Below are positions 21,076-35,334 of a DNA stretch of 64,000 bases, piece after piece. The notes under the pieces are model-generated. The model ran no database searches. It saw nothing but the letters and a program-made list of their open reading frames with translations, and was not told the origin of the DNA. Numbering within the stretch: the stretch's first letter is position 1; each line of letters opens with the position of its first letter. Origin of the DNA: Isoetes taiwanensis (lineage: Eukaryota > Streptophyta > Lycopodiopsida > Isoetales > Isoetaceae); contig JAJEKV010000059.1 in the NCBI GenBank assembly GCA_021234155.1, positions 6,167,613-6,231,612 of the forward strand, in the 5' to 3' direction. Both the position numbers and the translations under genes were made by a program.

Positions 21076-24000
21076 AGCCTCCCTCGTGCAATGTGGTCTC
21101 ATACCGGCTGAAGAACTACACTTTAATTTTGAGGCGAGCAAGTCAGAGACATTGATCCGTGTTACGGAATGTTGTAAAATTTAAAAAGTAACTTGGTAAT
21201 TCGACCCTAGCCTTGGTAATCTTAGCCTTAGATCTAGCTAGATTAGTCTAGTTTTTCAATCTTTGAACCTCATCTTAAAGTGACTTCACGGAGTGTGAAT
21301 TGAACCTCCCACCCACTGCATCTGAACTCCCCCCAACCCCCCGTACAACCAGAGGGCTGGCATCATTTGTGTTTAAATTATAATTTTAATTAGATTTAAG
21401 CTTTAATAATGTTAGATAATATTAATGGCTGCTTCCTTGACCAGAACCAAGACCCTTAAGCTAGATAGAGACAACATCTTGATAGACACCAGACTGACGA
21501 CATGATGTGCTAAGACCAAACGCACTCAGCCGACTTCTCTAAGGCTTAAAATGCCTTGAGGCCGAAGAGAGGCCGGCAAACAAGAAGAGGAGAAGACAGA
21601 ACGAGAGCGAGGCCGCTCAAGAAGCACAGAGCAAGCCGGGTCCAACATTTGAAGACTCAACAAACCGCGACCGCTCATGCGGCGAAAACCTCATGAGGGG
21701 CGTAATTAGCTAGTTTAATTAAGGGAGATCCCCAAGAGATATAAGTTAAAATAATCAATAATTTTGTTAACAGCATGATAATTTTGAGTAGTTTATGTGT
21801 CAAATCTGCTTAACTAGGATGAGTTAGCAAGTAGTAGTTTTGTATTTTAGTAAAATAGGATATTCTCGTACTGTGGATAGTCTACGCTTTGTCAAGAAAC
21901 TAAAGCTTAGTTTCTTTGAACCAGGCTAACCCCGTGAGACTCCTTACATACCTGGTAGACCATGTCCAAACTAGACCAAAACAATTCAAATTGATTCAAG
22001 CAAGGGGTCCATTCCCTCTCACCAACTCGATGAGAGACTAGCATGATTTGACCCCTTAGATCACCCAAATTGGACACGCTTAACCCAATTTATAGTTACT
22101 GTTCACAGTCACCGGGTCAAAGAACTAAACTTTAGTTTTGAGCGTATACAACCTCAGGAGAGACCTCCAAACTTTGAACCTCCATAACTTGAGCTGCTGC
22201 AGCTCCAAATCGCCTTAAAATGACCGTGCTCAAACCCTTGAATTGTTTTTCCAAACCGTAGTTTGTTTGTAGATAGAAGCATTTTACTATGCTTCTCACA
22301 GTAGTATTGTTTCTACTAAAGCTCTATACCTTATTCCTAGATAGAAGTGCCCAAGAACACCCCTTTGTTATAGTCACTAGACCTCAAAGATAGCAACCCA
22401 AGTCCAATCGCTTTATCACCTCTCAGCCATGCCAAAAGGTACAAACCTTGACCTAATTCTCGTCCTTCTAATAGAGTTTGACTTATAGTCAGCCACATTA
22501 ACACTTCCTACGCTGTGGTACCTAGAAAGGAGCTAGAGTCTGGGAAGCTGCCCAAGCCGCTCCATGTGTAGAGATTGACTTCCCCTTAAACCAACGTCCT
22601 CCTGTTAGACCTTAGAGTATGCTCAAACATCATGCGGAGGTCTTGCAAAACAACTCTCATGTCACATACCACGCCCTAATATCCATAGACTTGTAGATTA
22701 TAGATATGCCTCCAAGAATGTCGGCTTGGTTACCTTTAGCTTAAGCTTATGTAGCCCGTAATGTTGTAGGAGAGCCCTTCGCTAAGTAGACCTTAGACTC
22801 TAGGAAATGAAGCGCAGCTAAGTACCTGGGCCGAGCCACGTAAGAGCTTGAGGCGAACTCCTGAAGACATCAAGGTCCCAAAATGGCGCGCATTGCATAA
22901 GGAGTAGTGAGACCCAAAGCAAGGCACTCCAATAGAGGGAAGCACAACGACAAAACACCTCAACCGACAACCAGGTAGAACAGACACCACCGCCTGTTAT
23001 CATCAATCTTCATCAAATGGAAAGAATAATTGGTAACCAACTTATCAAGAATTTTCAGGTGTCAACCCCGCCACTACCTATCAGGTCACATCGTGAAGAG
23101 ATTCGACGCTTTCACCAACTCGACCACCAGTTTCGTAAAATGGAAGCACGCAAGGCAAAGAAAATACAAAGTAGAACACGTTAGGACATCGATGCCACGT
23201 TAGCATCAATGCAGTTAGCCGCAGGGCATAACCTCCATCGAGGAGAGCAGTCATGGCCACACAGAGCATATAGAACCGGAGAGAAGACCACTCGACCTGC
23301 AGCCCGCCAGCTCAAGCGCAATGTCGTGCAACGCCAACAAAAGCGAGCCACTAAGCCAGGGCAAACCAATAAAGACCTAAGGCTGACCAAGATGAGCTTC
23401 CAGCCCCTTGCAACCAGGAGACCACCAGGGAGGAGACGCGATATCGTGAACATCTCCCACTGAAGGCCCATATCAGCACCAAAAGCAAGATCATGAGGAG
23501 AACACCGCCAAAACGTGACCTCAACCCGTGAACACCTAGAAAACCAAAGGGAAGGGACGGCCTTACCACGCCGCCTGGGCGAGTGCTGGTGACTCAATGG
23601 ATAGGGACCCAAAGGGACTGAGGAGTATCTACCTAGCCATTAGTACGTAGGGGCAAATCACGAAGGCGCATCAGAAGGAGCCATGGTAGGGGCAATGGAG
23701 AAGCACCACACTTCCAAAAGTATCGTGAGAGGCACCTCGTAATGAAGCAAAGCCTGGGCAACAGAGTCGACTTAAATTCAACCCGCGAGGAATGACATTG
23801 CCTCGCCAATGACCACACGACATCTCAGAGCTTCAAGATATTCAAGAATGCCCAACCGCAACAGCGCCAAAAGATCCTACTTAAGCCATCAAAGGTACCG
23901 ACATCGCAACCTTGCAACCACACACCGCATGTAGGGACGCTGAGCGTCAACGCATTCCTTACTTACCTAACATACACATTATGAAGCACTTTTCAAGCGG

Positions 24001-27000
24001 GATCACATCGACAAACACTCTTCAAGAACTTGGGGTGCGACGAAGCCCTGATCAGACATGAAGCTCAACAGCAGCATCTCAAGGAATCCTCGGAGTCAAC
24101 CGTAATCTAAGAAGATGCAAAGAAAACCGGGCGATCAAATGCGATAGAGGAGGGGAAAACCTAGAGGAGTATATAAACATTTAAGTAGATCTTCAGAAGT
24201 TGTTTTGAAAGTGGATGAATTAAAATCCCAATGTAAATGCGTATATGTCTATTGTATAGCCCCAAAAGCTCACAAATACAGGGAGAAACATGAGTTTAGA
24301 GTCATGTTTTACTGATTTAGCCAGCTTTTAGATCAGAAGCTCCTTCACTCGAATTACCAAAAGAGGAAGCATAGAGCCCAAGATCAAAATGGAAGAGCAA
24401 GTACGAGGAGAACGACTAGAGGCCAAGCAAACCACCGACTCCAAACACCTTAAGTGCCCGGTGAAGACACCACCACCCAATGTCGAATAAGAGACAATAC
24501 CTGGCCATGTCAAGATCATCACAAGGTAACCAAGACATCGCCGACGAACACTACATCTCAGGGCAGCAGCAACACTTCTTGATCTAACTTATGACACGAA
24601 GTGGCTCCAACAATGAAGGAGGAACTACCAATCAACGAGCCAACTAAGAAGACAACAACATCTCAATTTGACCATAATTCCACCTTGTGGTAATATAGGG
24701 ACGCCGCCACGACACGGATTAGATGGAGATGCACTAATGAAAAGGCACCGCTGACGGTGAGAGTTATGTCAACAACTAGGGTGATGGCTTCACGTACTCC
24801 TACCAAAGAATTAGAAGAGAAGAAGTCATCATATATCCCACATGCACGCCAAACTTCCGCTGTTTATTCGAATAATCTTAACTACAAGGATAATTAAAGC
24901 ACCTCAGTAGAAATCAAGCATAATAGCCGCTATTCACCACAAGAGCATATCCAAGGCAGGTACTTCTTCAACTCAAGGGTCAACTCAAGGCAGATATAAG
25001 GATCCATCACTGACAATATAGCCAAAGCAGAGGAGAGCCATGATGTTTTACTTACCGTGGAGACCGGCCACCACATAGAGTGCAAAACAAAGGTCGTAGT
25101 CAAGAAGTGCTAGCAACCGAATTTCTTCCACGAGCTCCCTAGAGTAAATCAGAGGATCAAACCCAGCACAATCAAAGCCACCTGGCTAGTTCCTCGCTAT
25201 AAAGAAGACGGCATAGCATCAGCAAGTTAACGCGACAAATATCCAAGCCATGTGATCAGGGATCAAAACAAGGAAGATTGGAAGCTCGATGGAGAAGCAA
25301 TTAGGTGAGACGAAGTCGGCGACTTGCACGCTGACTTGCATGCAACTTGGTGGAACCCGATGGACGAGATCTGGAAGAACAATCGCAGTAGAAGAGAACA
25401 ACCTGCAGGAGTATAGCCAAAGCACGTACCAAGAGACGCCTTCAAATAGCTTCAACTATCATGAAGGAGGAACAATTACCGAGAACGATCGTGAAGCGTA
25501 ATCGAAATGTCAAGATCAACTACAAGCACACCTTAGTTGAATGTGATGCAAAGCGTATTGTGCCATAGCCAACAAACATCTAAGTGAGGGCCCAAGCATA
25601 TCAACAAGCAATTCCTGTGAGTATGAGAGTCGACGACAAATAGAAGGATATAGATCATCAACACCATTGCACCGGAGGTACCGATGACATTGCCAAGGGA
25701 GTAGTGCAACTTGGAAGGGGAGGCACAAGGAGACCTAATAGCTCTAGTAGTAACGTAATTATGTAAGTTATATGTTTTGTATGTATAGTTCCCTTGTTAT
25801 TCCTTCCTTTCTATAGCTGCAATCGCATCAAAGAAAGAGATGTCATGCAAGCTGCGTGAAGCAATCAACACCGCCAACACTCTTTCGAAACATCGAGTAA
25901 TCTACAAGAGGATTCCTATTATATGAGACATCGATGGAGTCAAGACACGACGTAGAGTCGCCTTTAGTCGCCAAGACAAAAAAGTTCAAGATGAAAGATC
26001 TTGAACCAACTGGCTACCACCTTCTCGCTTTGAAAAGTTTCATACGGAAGATTTCAAGTGATCAATCACACCATCGCTAAATGCGCGGTGGCTTCTAAAT
26101 CCAACAAAAGTCAACCCTCACATCATCAAAGAAGAGCCACCGCCAAGGTGACCGGGCAAGGAGTTTATTTAAGAACGCTACCTTGCTACCAAGGCAATCT
26201 AATGGATGAGCTTCTAAAGAAGCCGGACTAAGGCCATGGGGCCTGTGAGGGTTAATGTGCATGGACTGCATGATCCATATTGGGATTAGAAGGCATTTCC
26301 ATATTCTCAAGCAAAGGATTGCCCCAACATTGAGCGCTAAGCCAAGGATTGGGAAGGAGATAGAGTAACTATAATTATACACGACAGGCAATGACATCCA
26401 ACTTATTGAAACCACTTCTGGTGAGATTGATCTCCCTCAAGCAGAAGGAATCATTACTAGGATAACATTAACCATGCATAAATCTAGTACCCAAAGAATA
26501 ATCCAACTCAAAGAAAAAAGAAGTAATCTAACAAGTCCTACCAATGGTTAATGATGACATCAATTGACAGGTGAACACTCCAAGAGCCAAATAACCAAGA
26601 AAGGGAATCTCTAGGAATATAAAAGAATAATACATGCAAGGTACATCTAAAATAAGAATTATAGTAATCAAATAGTCTTTTTGAGACAAAAAGGAATTGT
26701 CATGATGACAAACCTTGTGGTTTAGAATCGCTCTAACTGGAAGTAGGTAACCCATAGCTATATTACTGAAATAAATGATAAACATAATATGTGCATCCAT
26801 CTTAGATATGTATATGTTACAAGGCTAGTAAATTAACCGTGCTAAGCAAGAAGCCATATAACCTCTTAGGAGACAGATATGACGCCAGGTACAACGCCAT
26901 TGAAGGTGCGCTTTCTTTGAAGAAAGTGGGAGGGCTCAATCTTATGATTGAACGTACCGTAATCTAATTGACTCCACCGTGAATAGATTCACCCGCAATG

Positions 27001-27986
27001 GGTCGGCTTAATAGAGCGCAAGATAGATAGATAGATAGCTCGTGAGGTCTTCAACGGCGCAGACCCGACGCCAGTAGAGCTACTTCCACAACTAAATGAA
27101 GCGGGCAAAAACCATGGGAGCAACGCAAATCACCAAGTCACCCAAATTACCGGGACGGGCCAAGGGGTGGATACCGCCTAAACTTTAGGTAAGGTAAAAA
27201 TTATTTATTATAAGCTTTTAATGTAAGTCTTATAGATAAGTTAAATATGATCCTAATAATTGCATGGGAATTACCTGCACGCATATGTATCATGCGGAAA
27301 TAAGTTGCAACAAATTCACAATGTGAGGTAGCATGTTAATTAATCCTTCCTAAGGATGCAATTCCTCCAAGGATAGCCATATGCCCTTGGGGTCCTATAA
27401 ATATAGAAAATAGAAATAAAATATACTATGCATCTTAGGGATATACTGCTGTGACCCAAGGAAGAGAATAAGAAGCACATCTAACTTTTGTGTATCTATT
27501 GTTTAAATTTGGATTTTCCACTGAGAAATTCTTTTTGATTTTGCTTGGTCCATTTTCCTAAGGTTTTGGGATTTTCACCACCCAAAAAAATTCTGGCCCA
27601 AAAAAAATCGCGATTTTTTTTTTTTCAATTATTAGATTTCATTTTATCTCTTTGTCCGAATGGTTTAAGGCTGGCCGCATTTTGGGGTTTTCCGACATGG
27701 TGCGTGGTTTCCTAATTAGATGTAATTTGCATGAGATAATGCCAGGAGAAGAGAAAAATAGTAGTTTTGCTTCATTGCCTCTCGCAATTCACTTTGAACG
27801 CTGCATCTATCTGGACTATCCAAGTATTTTGTTCCGTATTATCATGCTCACATTATTTGCTTTTAATAGCTCTCACTCGGAGGTCATACAGTTGTTTTGT
27901 CATGGTCGACTTTCTTAAATCTCAGCTTTCAGCTTTTAAATGTATTGGATTATATTCTGATTTCTTATCCGGCCGATACATAAGGA

Positions 27987-28089
27987 TTCATTCATTCATT
28001 CATCTATCTATCTATTCATTCATTCATTCATTCATCTTATCTATCTATCTATTCATTCATCTATCTGGCCCATTCGTTCATCTACATTC

Positions 28090-28135
<46 letters not shown>

Positions 28136-28176
28136 TCATTCATCTATCTATCTATCTATCTATCTATCTATTCATT
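27987..28176. repeat. Tetranucleotide microsatellite (ATTC/ATCT)
   Basis: About 190 bp of interspersed ATTC and ATCT tetramers, uninterrupted for up to about 13 repeats near 28090-28130. The Ser/Ile/Tyr/Leu-rich plus-strand frame across it is a by-product. A short related (GATA)n tract lies at about 27022-27037. Confidence 0.95.
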
Positions 28177-29590
28177 CTTTCTGCTCTTTTGAGCATAATG
28201 ATTTCATGTTTATGCTTGTTTGTCTCTAACTTATGCTTATCCTGGAACGACCGACCATTTCTTTGATGGTTAACCGCTTTGATGTTTGCATCTGCCCACT
28301 GTGACGCATGGACAACATCTATAATTTGAGGATGCATGCCTCTGTCGTGATCTTGAGGATATGCTCGGGAAAGAGATGAATTATATCCTTATTTGCTCTT
28401 TGATTCTCATGTCTTCACTTCGTTTTTTTTCAAAGCTAGAACAAGTTTGGGCTCCATATATTCAAGGTAAAATCTATTTGTCTCAGATGTGCATAGTATG
28501 ATTGCTCAATCTCCTCGTGATTTCAATGTATAAGAACTTAACTAGGTAATACAAAAAAACTTCACCCTCTCAAGTCCTATTATTACAGAGCTCTTATTGG
28601 GATTGTTTCTCAAGAGGTCGTGGTAGCAAGATTACTAGGGACCTGGGCTTTAATGGGCGGTGTAAGTGGCCTCAAAGATGATCCAATCATTGTTGTAAAG
28701 TTTGTTCTCAGACATGTTCTATTTTCTTTCTTTTTAATTGAAGTTCTAAATTCGTGGTTCCGCTACTTCATCCATACCATGATTACTGCATCAGATTTTT
28801 TATGCATTTACATATACCACCATGATTCTAGACTCAGATTTTTATGTGTAGAAGAACTTTAACCAAGAAAACAAAATAATCTCTAGAAAATCATGCATTA
28901 CTTAAGCCCCAGCAGATCAATTGCTATATTCTTGCTATTAGTTGTGGCAGTAGCTTGGTCAGGATGGAGCCGTAATGTGCAAAGGAATGGAGATGCCCAT
29001 CACTTCAGAGAAACCACTTGCATATGACGCTTGTATAGACCCTTTAGATTTGGATTTATACAGACGAGTATGGTTATTGATTGCACATTTGTGTGGGCTT
29101 TATGTGTCGAGGTGCTTCAAAATTAATGAATCCATCAGATACAAAGGGGATCCCGGAGAATTTGTGTGCTTTCCTATAAGAGATGCTTTTCCCAAGACAA
29201 GGAGCCTTGAAAAGCAACATCCTAGCTCTCTGTGGTTTCAAATAATGAAGCTTATGCAATTTAAGTGTGTGAACTCAAGCAGCATGGCTTTTTACAATAA
29301 GGACTCTGTGAATATTTGATGTAGTCCCACGTTTTTGCAAATAGCATTTACAATACATGTGCAAGTAGCCTCGCATGTGATAAGGCATTTGAAAGAGAAC
29401 TATAGGCATGAAGAGATTTCATGAATGAGAAAAGGAACTCTGCTAGATGAGCTATACCCAGCTAGCTTTAATGTAGGCGAGTAGATAGCATGTGGACGGC
29501 AAATCGGATTTCAAAAGAGTTAATTTATCAGAAGTCGCCTTTGTTGCTTAGACATAGATAGCCGTACCCCATGTCTAACTTATACAATGT

Positions 29591-29893
29591 TCCTCCAAAT
29601 AACGGCCTTCAAAAGATTTTGTTGGAGTTGCTGATCATCTCTTTCTATCTTTGCGTGTCTACTTACAAATTAGATTGACCATGAACATTTGCAATTTGCG
29701 TACTGCCCCGTGTTTTCGGAAGCAACATGTAAGGAAGCTCTTATTTCTCCAAAACATCTCCTTCCAAAAGATTTGTTGGTTCACTAACCATCTTTATCTG
29801 TTCTATCTTTACAAATTTGAAAAGAAATTAACAAGGTCCGTAATATCTCCATGCTTTGGAGGCACATAAAGGAAGTTTATTTCTTTGAGTTTA
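29591..29893. repeat. Two-copy tandem duplication, about 154 bp
   Basis: The order CTCCAAA, CTTCAAAAGATTT, GTTGG, ATCTTTCTATCTTT-like, ACAAATT, GGAAGCxxxTTATTTCT occurs at about 29591-29744 and again at 29745-29893 with many substitutions. It lies inside the LTR element. Confidence 0.6.
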
Positions 29894-31232
29894 AGATCAA
29901 CTATATTTTCCCAATTGCTTCAGCCATTGAACTATAAATTATTTGTTTTACTCAAATTAGGCATGTTTGTGTGAATTATTATATTAAAAGCGGAGGATAA
30001 TTTCATGACCGAATCTTGGCCTTCATATTAGGGAAAAGTGAGGATGGATTCTACACTCAGATACTTTAGCCTCCCAAGAAAAAACATTCTCCTTTTCCCC
30101 GAGGGATTCTTTCTTTGGGTAGACCCTCATAACATATAGGATATCTAATTCCCTTTGAGTTGTGTGGGCAGCCTTTGTTAGAATGGTTTTGCAAGAATGA
30201 CGGGATTGCAGAGGACTAAGTTGGATGCAGTATATTTATTAGTCCTGGTAGAGCCGATTTTAAAATGAATGGCTTCTTTTATTATTACTTTTTCTTTTAA
30301 GCCTTTGAAGCAAGTAGATTTGGGCCATCGCTGAAGATGTACAAATTGATAGAGCCTCCAAAGTTACTGTACCCAAAATACCTTACCGTTCCATGATTAA
30401 GGTCAGCTTCTAAGATCCGATGATTGACATATGCTTTTATTTGGCTTCCTCGCCTCCCAAGCCACCTCTTTCTAAGCCGGATTGTATAGCACAAGAGTGA
30501 TGTAACAACTCAATGCCGTAGCTCGCTTAATATGGATTGTCCTGGAATTTTTAAGTCAATTGATGTATGCTGTTTGCCATATTCGTTGCATTAAAGGTGC
30601 GGAAAGAAGCAATTCAATGTGGTGTGTGTTCACGGAAGCAAGCAGGAATATGAACTCGGATAACAACCCATTTGGAGGCATACTCATTCACGGTGGACTA
30701 TTTTCAGAGCCTACCGATAAATAAATGATCTCAAGGCTACAAAGATCCTATCCCCCACTTCCTCAAGGTCAGCTTTTAATGATGTAAAATACAAACGGTA
30801 GGAAAAAATAACAGAGATACCATGCCGCCTTTATTTGTGCGTGATATCTAATCTATGAAGGAAGGTGGATCACCCTATTAAGGATGTGCTCTACAGTCTC
30901 CTCGGTTTATTACAATGGCGAATAAAAAATTGAAGCCGCCAACCCTAATTCTATTTTTTTGTAGATCCTAGCGGTACTCTACCTTACTCTTCCCTAAGAT
31001 TCTAATAAACCAGCTACAGCCATAAATATGCTTGTGGTTAATTTTGTAATGATGCAGGTCATCAACTCTATCAATGACATACTTTCAAGTGGGAAGGAAT
31101 AGCTTGTCCTTCAAGTGAAACTAATTTCATCAGAAACTTCTAGTTGATAGTTGCCGCTTCTTTACCTACATATTGCAATAATCCAAGCAAGAACAAAGTG
31201 AATACCTATCCGTAATATGAAATTTATGGAAT

Positions 31233-31475
31233 AATGGTCATTCAATAAAGTTTATGCAAGCCCTCGTGTATTAATTTCCAATATAAGAATGGTCACTCAA
31301 TAAAGTTATGCAAGTCCTTCATGCATCAATTCCTGCATAAGCTATACAAGACCTAAGCAACCAACCGGCAAATAAAGGGAAACACCATGCCAGGGATAAA
31401 GTTTTATGTATAATGGCTTTTATTAAGTAGAGCTATTCAAACCATGCTCTTCATGTATTAATTTCTGAGCTTAAG
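31233..31475. repeat. Tandem repeat, about 55 bp, two clear copies plus a third
   Basis: AATGGTCATTCAATAAAGTT starts at 31233 and AATGGTCACTCAATAAAGTT at 31288; each continues through ATGCAAG and a TTAATTTC-like end. A longer, diverged third copy starts at about 31412. It lies inside the LTR element. Confidence 0.75.
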
Positions 31476-33573
31476 GTGCAAGTACAAGACCCAAGTTACT
31501 CCTAAAGAAATTACTAATGGAGCACCAGCTTATTGGAATAGCTAAAGAATGAGAAATGAGAATGAAACAGGGTTAGGATTTGTCTTAATATCAGTGCTTC
31601 TTTACAAACGCCGTGATAGGGTATAGCTTTGTGAACCTGGACGGACAACACAAGTATATCGCAAACATGCAAGCAAACATATAGCCAATGTGTAAATGAA
31701 ACATGTAGGCACCGATCTTATCGATTGCTTGCTATTAGTCAGTGGAGGGATGAAGCCAAATGTGCGTAAATGGCCTCCAAGACCGCATTGACTGATTATT
31801 GGATTTTGCTTTTGGATTACCATGTCTCTTTGTTTCTATTTATTTTGAAGGAAGCCAACTCTCCCCGGGCCTCGCTTTGTTTATGCATGCCATGCTTTGC
31901 CTGTATGACTTGATCCCAACCGTTCATCCATTTTAGGCGTTGTAAATGCTTATCTTTGTCCCTTTATTTTTCTATTGCATAACATTCTTTGTTAGCTCCT
32001 GCAAATTTTAGGTTTCCATCGAGCATTAATTTCTTCTCAAGTAAATTAAGATGGATAAGGGAGTGGAGAAATCAAGCAATCAACCATGCATTGCCTACCA
32101 CCCAGATTGCAAACCATCTCTACAATCCACATTTGCCGCTAGAACGCCGGCACCATAACTATGATAATTAAAACCTTGTCTATGTAACAATAGGTCTAAA
32201 TCAGGTTATTGTTCAAATAATCGCGGCCCTGGGTAAAGTCAGCAAGCAACATTGCAAAGCTTAGAGTAAATATAATTGTACTCATCGGAAGTAATGTATC
32301 CATACTATGATAATATTAATTCATAAATACACCTTTAGGTATCATGTTAATCGCTAAAGGAGCCAAAGAAAAATCGGCCTGTGTACGTCGCCTTTGTGCG
32401 TAGATTAAATGCTTGTATAGTTAAGATTGACTCCACGATGCAACATATGCCAGTAGGGGCTGTACGCGCTATTGACATGATGATAATTTACCACCACGCG
32501 ATCTCTAGGCGCGGGTGTAATGTCAATGTAGGTACGACCGCCAAGCCTGACGAAAGGGAAGGTGGGGACAGGTTCTATCGCCCCACCTGGCTAGATCACC
32601 CCCGAGAAAGGAGGTCATTCAGGAATGCATCGATAGGAAAAGCACCTCTAGCCCCATATATTTTGATAGGAGGGAATCGCCTCACTTCACATAGGGAAGG
32701 GACCTATCCTCCACGCCGGGCAACTGAAAGTGTAGCAATGGAGCGCATATAGGCATATAGGCGATGGCCTCCACGCCATAATGGAAGATTCCACCCTCCT
32801 TCCTACTGAGATTAGCCATGCATCCATGTAGATATAGGTGGGTGGTCACCATATAACCAAAATTCCATTAATAACAAATGGTACTAACGAGGGTCTAATT
32901 CTCAAGAGCCACAGGAGTTTTTCCTTAGGCAAGGAGGAATGAAGATTAGCATCTTTGCAAAACAACAAATTAAATTAAGTGGTTTGCCAAGGATGAAGGA
33001 AAGCACCTGAAGGCGTAAATTTTATATGAAATTGATAAACTTTGATAAACTTAAACGCTTGTATTAAGTAAGGTTAATAATTAATTTATGTGAGATTAAG
33101 TTGCCAAGCAAATGATAAGTTAATTCGTAATGAAATAGCACAAGAATGCCTTAAACATTACCTTGGAGCAATTCTAATAATTAAGATAGTAAGTACGTAA
33201 TTATAGATATTGTAAAAATTCACGCAAGACTTCGGCAGCGAGTAGACTTTGCAAAACAATAAAATTTTGCTGGAATGTAATAAAGAAATGAAGAGTACCC
33301 GCAAATAATAATTGTATATGAAAGCAAGCTAAATTGTGATAAACTAAATGTTATAATAACGAGGACCAGCCGCACCGCTTTTAATGGTGCTACTTAACTG
33401 ACAAGCTATTTGATAAATGTAATGGGCGTGAATAAATTGATTTAAAAATAATATCTTAAGGCACCTTACTAAAATGTAAGTATTATAGTAGTATATCGTA
33501 TGCACTGCCATTTGCAGGTTAGGAAGATTCCGCAGAGACCCACGAAGGCGGACAACATCATTTCATAGGAGAA

Positions 33574-35166
33574 TGACGTTTCCAAAGACAGCATACGGGT
33601 CCCGTGATTTTATAACGATCGTTCGGTTACCGCATATCACCACTCCATAACCGACGCGGTAATACCGACGTAGCCAGTGAGTAGCCCTAGGGGGCAACTT
33701 ACAGTATGTGACATTTCTTATTAATGTGCACATATTAATATTTATCAAGGCAATACATTTCCATGTGGGCACATTTAGGTGCACACATTTCCATGTAGGC
33801 ACATTTGGCCACCTGTTTCATTAAAGGCAAGTGGGCCCATTTCCAATTATCCCACATGCCTAAAGGGATCATTGGAAACCCTAAGCCCCAACCCTTGCCT
33901 ATTTTAAGTAGGAGAACCCTAACTTGCCCATTTTCGCTCCTAGGGTTTTAGAGCCTGTTTTGGCTGCTCCGTGAGTCAAAATCAGCCTCGTGACTATCTG
34001 AGAGAAATGGCACCATTAGTTTCCTTGATTCGCAGTTCAGTAGGATGGCCTTTAACTCGCGTCGGAGGAGCAACCTACTATGATCAGATGTGAAGTCGAT
34101 TTAATGGTCTAAACCATTTTCCAGTCATTGCGCGAGGGCCTGGTTCATTAAATCGCTTCTAGCAGCTATCTAGATCTCTAGATACTAGACTCTAACCAAA
34201 GAACCTAACTCAAGGATATATAGGATTAGATCTAGTTCTTTTTAGTTCTCCGTATGTATATGCATGATGTATCTCTGTAAAATTCTTTGCATTGGGAAGG
34301 GCAGAGATCCCGCTTGCAGTAGATGCTCCTAGATTTCAGCCTCTAGCACACCATAGATTCGGCCTCGCAAGTACAAGAGCCACACCTCGGGTTGTGGGTG
34401 AAGAAATGACCGGCCGAGAAGGGAGGTTCGTGGTTCGACTCTGAACGACCTCCGTGTGTAAGGCCTACCGGGATCATTGTGATTCGTCTAATGGCTTACC
34501 ACTGAGGCAAGGCATGGCCCATAACTGGAAGGGTGTTCATGAATTCTCTCCAAAGGTTCTGCCAATGAATACCTGCAGCGGCCCTCTAGTCACCTGAGTC
34601 AAAGATGTAGATCTCCGAGGGAGTGGGATCCCTACTCCGCCCCATCGAACCGGATGATGATCTTTGGTGGAATAGCCCTTCCTCGCTATGCATCCGGGCG
34701 GGCTACGGGGCCAGTCCCTACACTTTTAGCCACTCTGAAAGTGTGCAATGAGGGCTTTAATGGAGGGATAACCTTTATGCCATAAAGCCCCATGCTGCCA
34801 AATCCATTGCCATGAATTCCTCATTCGCGAATGAACTGAGACCCAAGCCGGCCAGTCATCCCTTTGAGTCCGAAAGCCTTGCAGGGATTCCCTATGTGAT
34901 GTGCTGATCTTTGTCTATGCAGATAGTGTGGAGGACCATCCTTCGTGATGGCCATATGATGTTGATGTATGTACCACCGACATGTATGTTTACGCTCAGC
35001 CTAGGTAGGCCCCGAGGGGAGATGGTAAAGGACCCTTCTTTCATTCTTCCCATCGAACTCTTCAAGGTTGCAGTGATACGGAGGGCCCCTATATTAGTGC
35101 TTGAGCCGGCATGTATTAAACCTGTTTGTATACGGTGAGTGCACCGTATGTAGTAGGGACGCTACA
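33574..35166 (+). repeat. 3' LTR of the 16-kb element
   Basis: About 1593 bp, the partner of 19159-20703. It starts TGACGTTTCCAAAGACA and ends GGGACGCTACA, directly followed by satellite sequence (TGGCTACC...GAAGTTCTTGA). Confidence 0.85.
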
Positions 35167-35334
35167 TGGCTACCGGAGGAAGTTCTTGAGGCAAGTAGTT
35201 GAACTTCTTTGAATCTCTATCCAATTTGTTGGCATGGGGTAGGAAATGAGAAGCATTTAAGCATAAACGCTTTTTAAGATAATCTTAGTAAAAGAGAAGA
35301 TAGGGAAGGGATTGCACTATCAAGACGAAGCAAA

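Larger units (their letters stand above)
20704..33573 (+). other. Interior of the LTR element, no recognised genes
   Basis: 12.9 kb in patches of different character. 20.8-21.1 kb is tandem-repetitive. 21.9-22.5 kb carries words common in plant LTR-element non-coding DNA (TACTGTTCACAGTCACCGGG, CCATAACTTGAGCTGC). 22.8-26.2 kb is rich in AAGAAG/CAACAAG-type words. 27-34 kb is more AT-rich. Open frames reach 143 codons (23181-23612, minus) and 123 codons (32381-32752, plus, GTG start), with no motif I recognise. The patchiness suggests further nested, unidentified insertions. Confidence 0.5.
19159..35166 (+). mobile_element. 16-kb LTR retroelement, non-coding interior (LARD-like)
   Basis: Direct repeats at 19159-20703 and 33574-35166 start with TG...ACGTTT and end in ACGCCACA or ACGCTACA, giving the TG...CA ends expected of LTRs. 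The element interrupts the tRNA-Cys satellite; joining its two flanks restores the satellite word GGCTTGTGGCTAC. LTR orientation comes from a TATA-like box in the plus direction. No gag, protease, RT, RNase H or integrase motif was found in either orientation, and the longest interior frame is 143 codons, on the minus strand. No primer-binding site for the common plant initiator tRNA-Met was seen after the 5' LTR, and the polypurine tract is weak (AGGAGAA). The size and lack of coding sequence fit a large retrotransposon derivative or a very old, perhaps nested, autonomous element. No clear target duplication is visible. Confidence 0.8.

Noticed and set aside
23181-23612. 143-codon minus-strand frame in the LTR-element interior
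   Set aside because: No gag, pol or other family motif, antisense to the element, and overlapped by another frame.
27767-28192. 141-codon plus-strand frame rich in Ser-Ile-Tyr-Leu-Phe
   Set aside because: Its second half is simply the translated ATTC/ATCT microsatellite.
28975-29319. 114-codon plus-strand frame
   Set aside because: Plausible composition but no recognised family, no start context or splice evidence, and it lies inside the non-coding LTR element.
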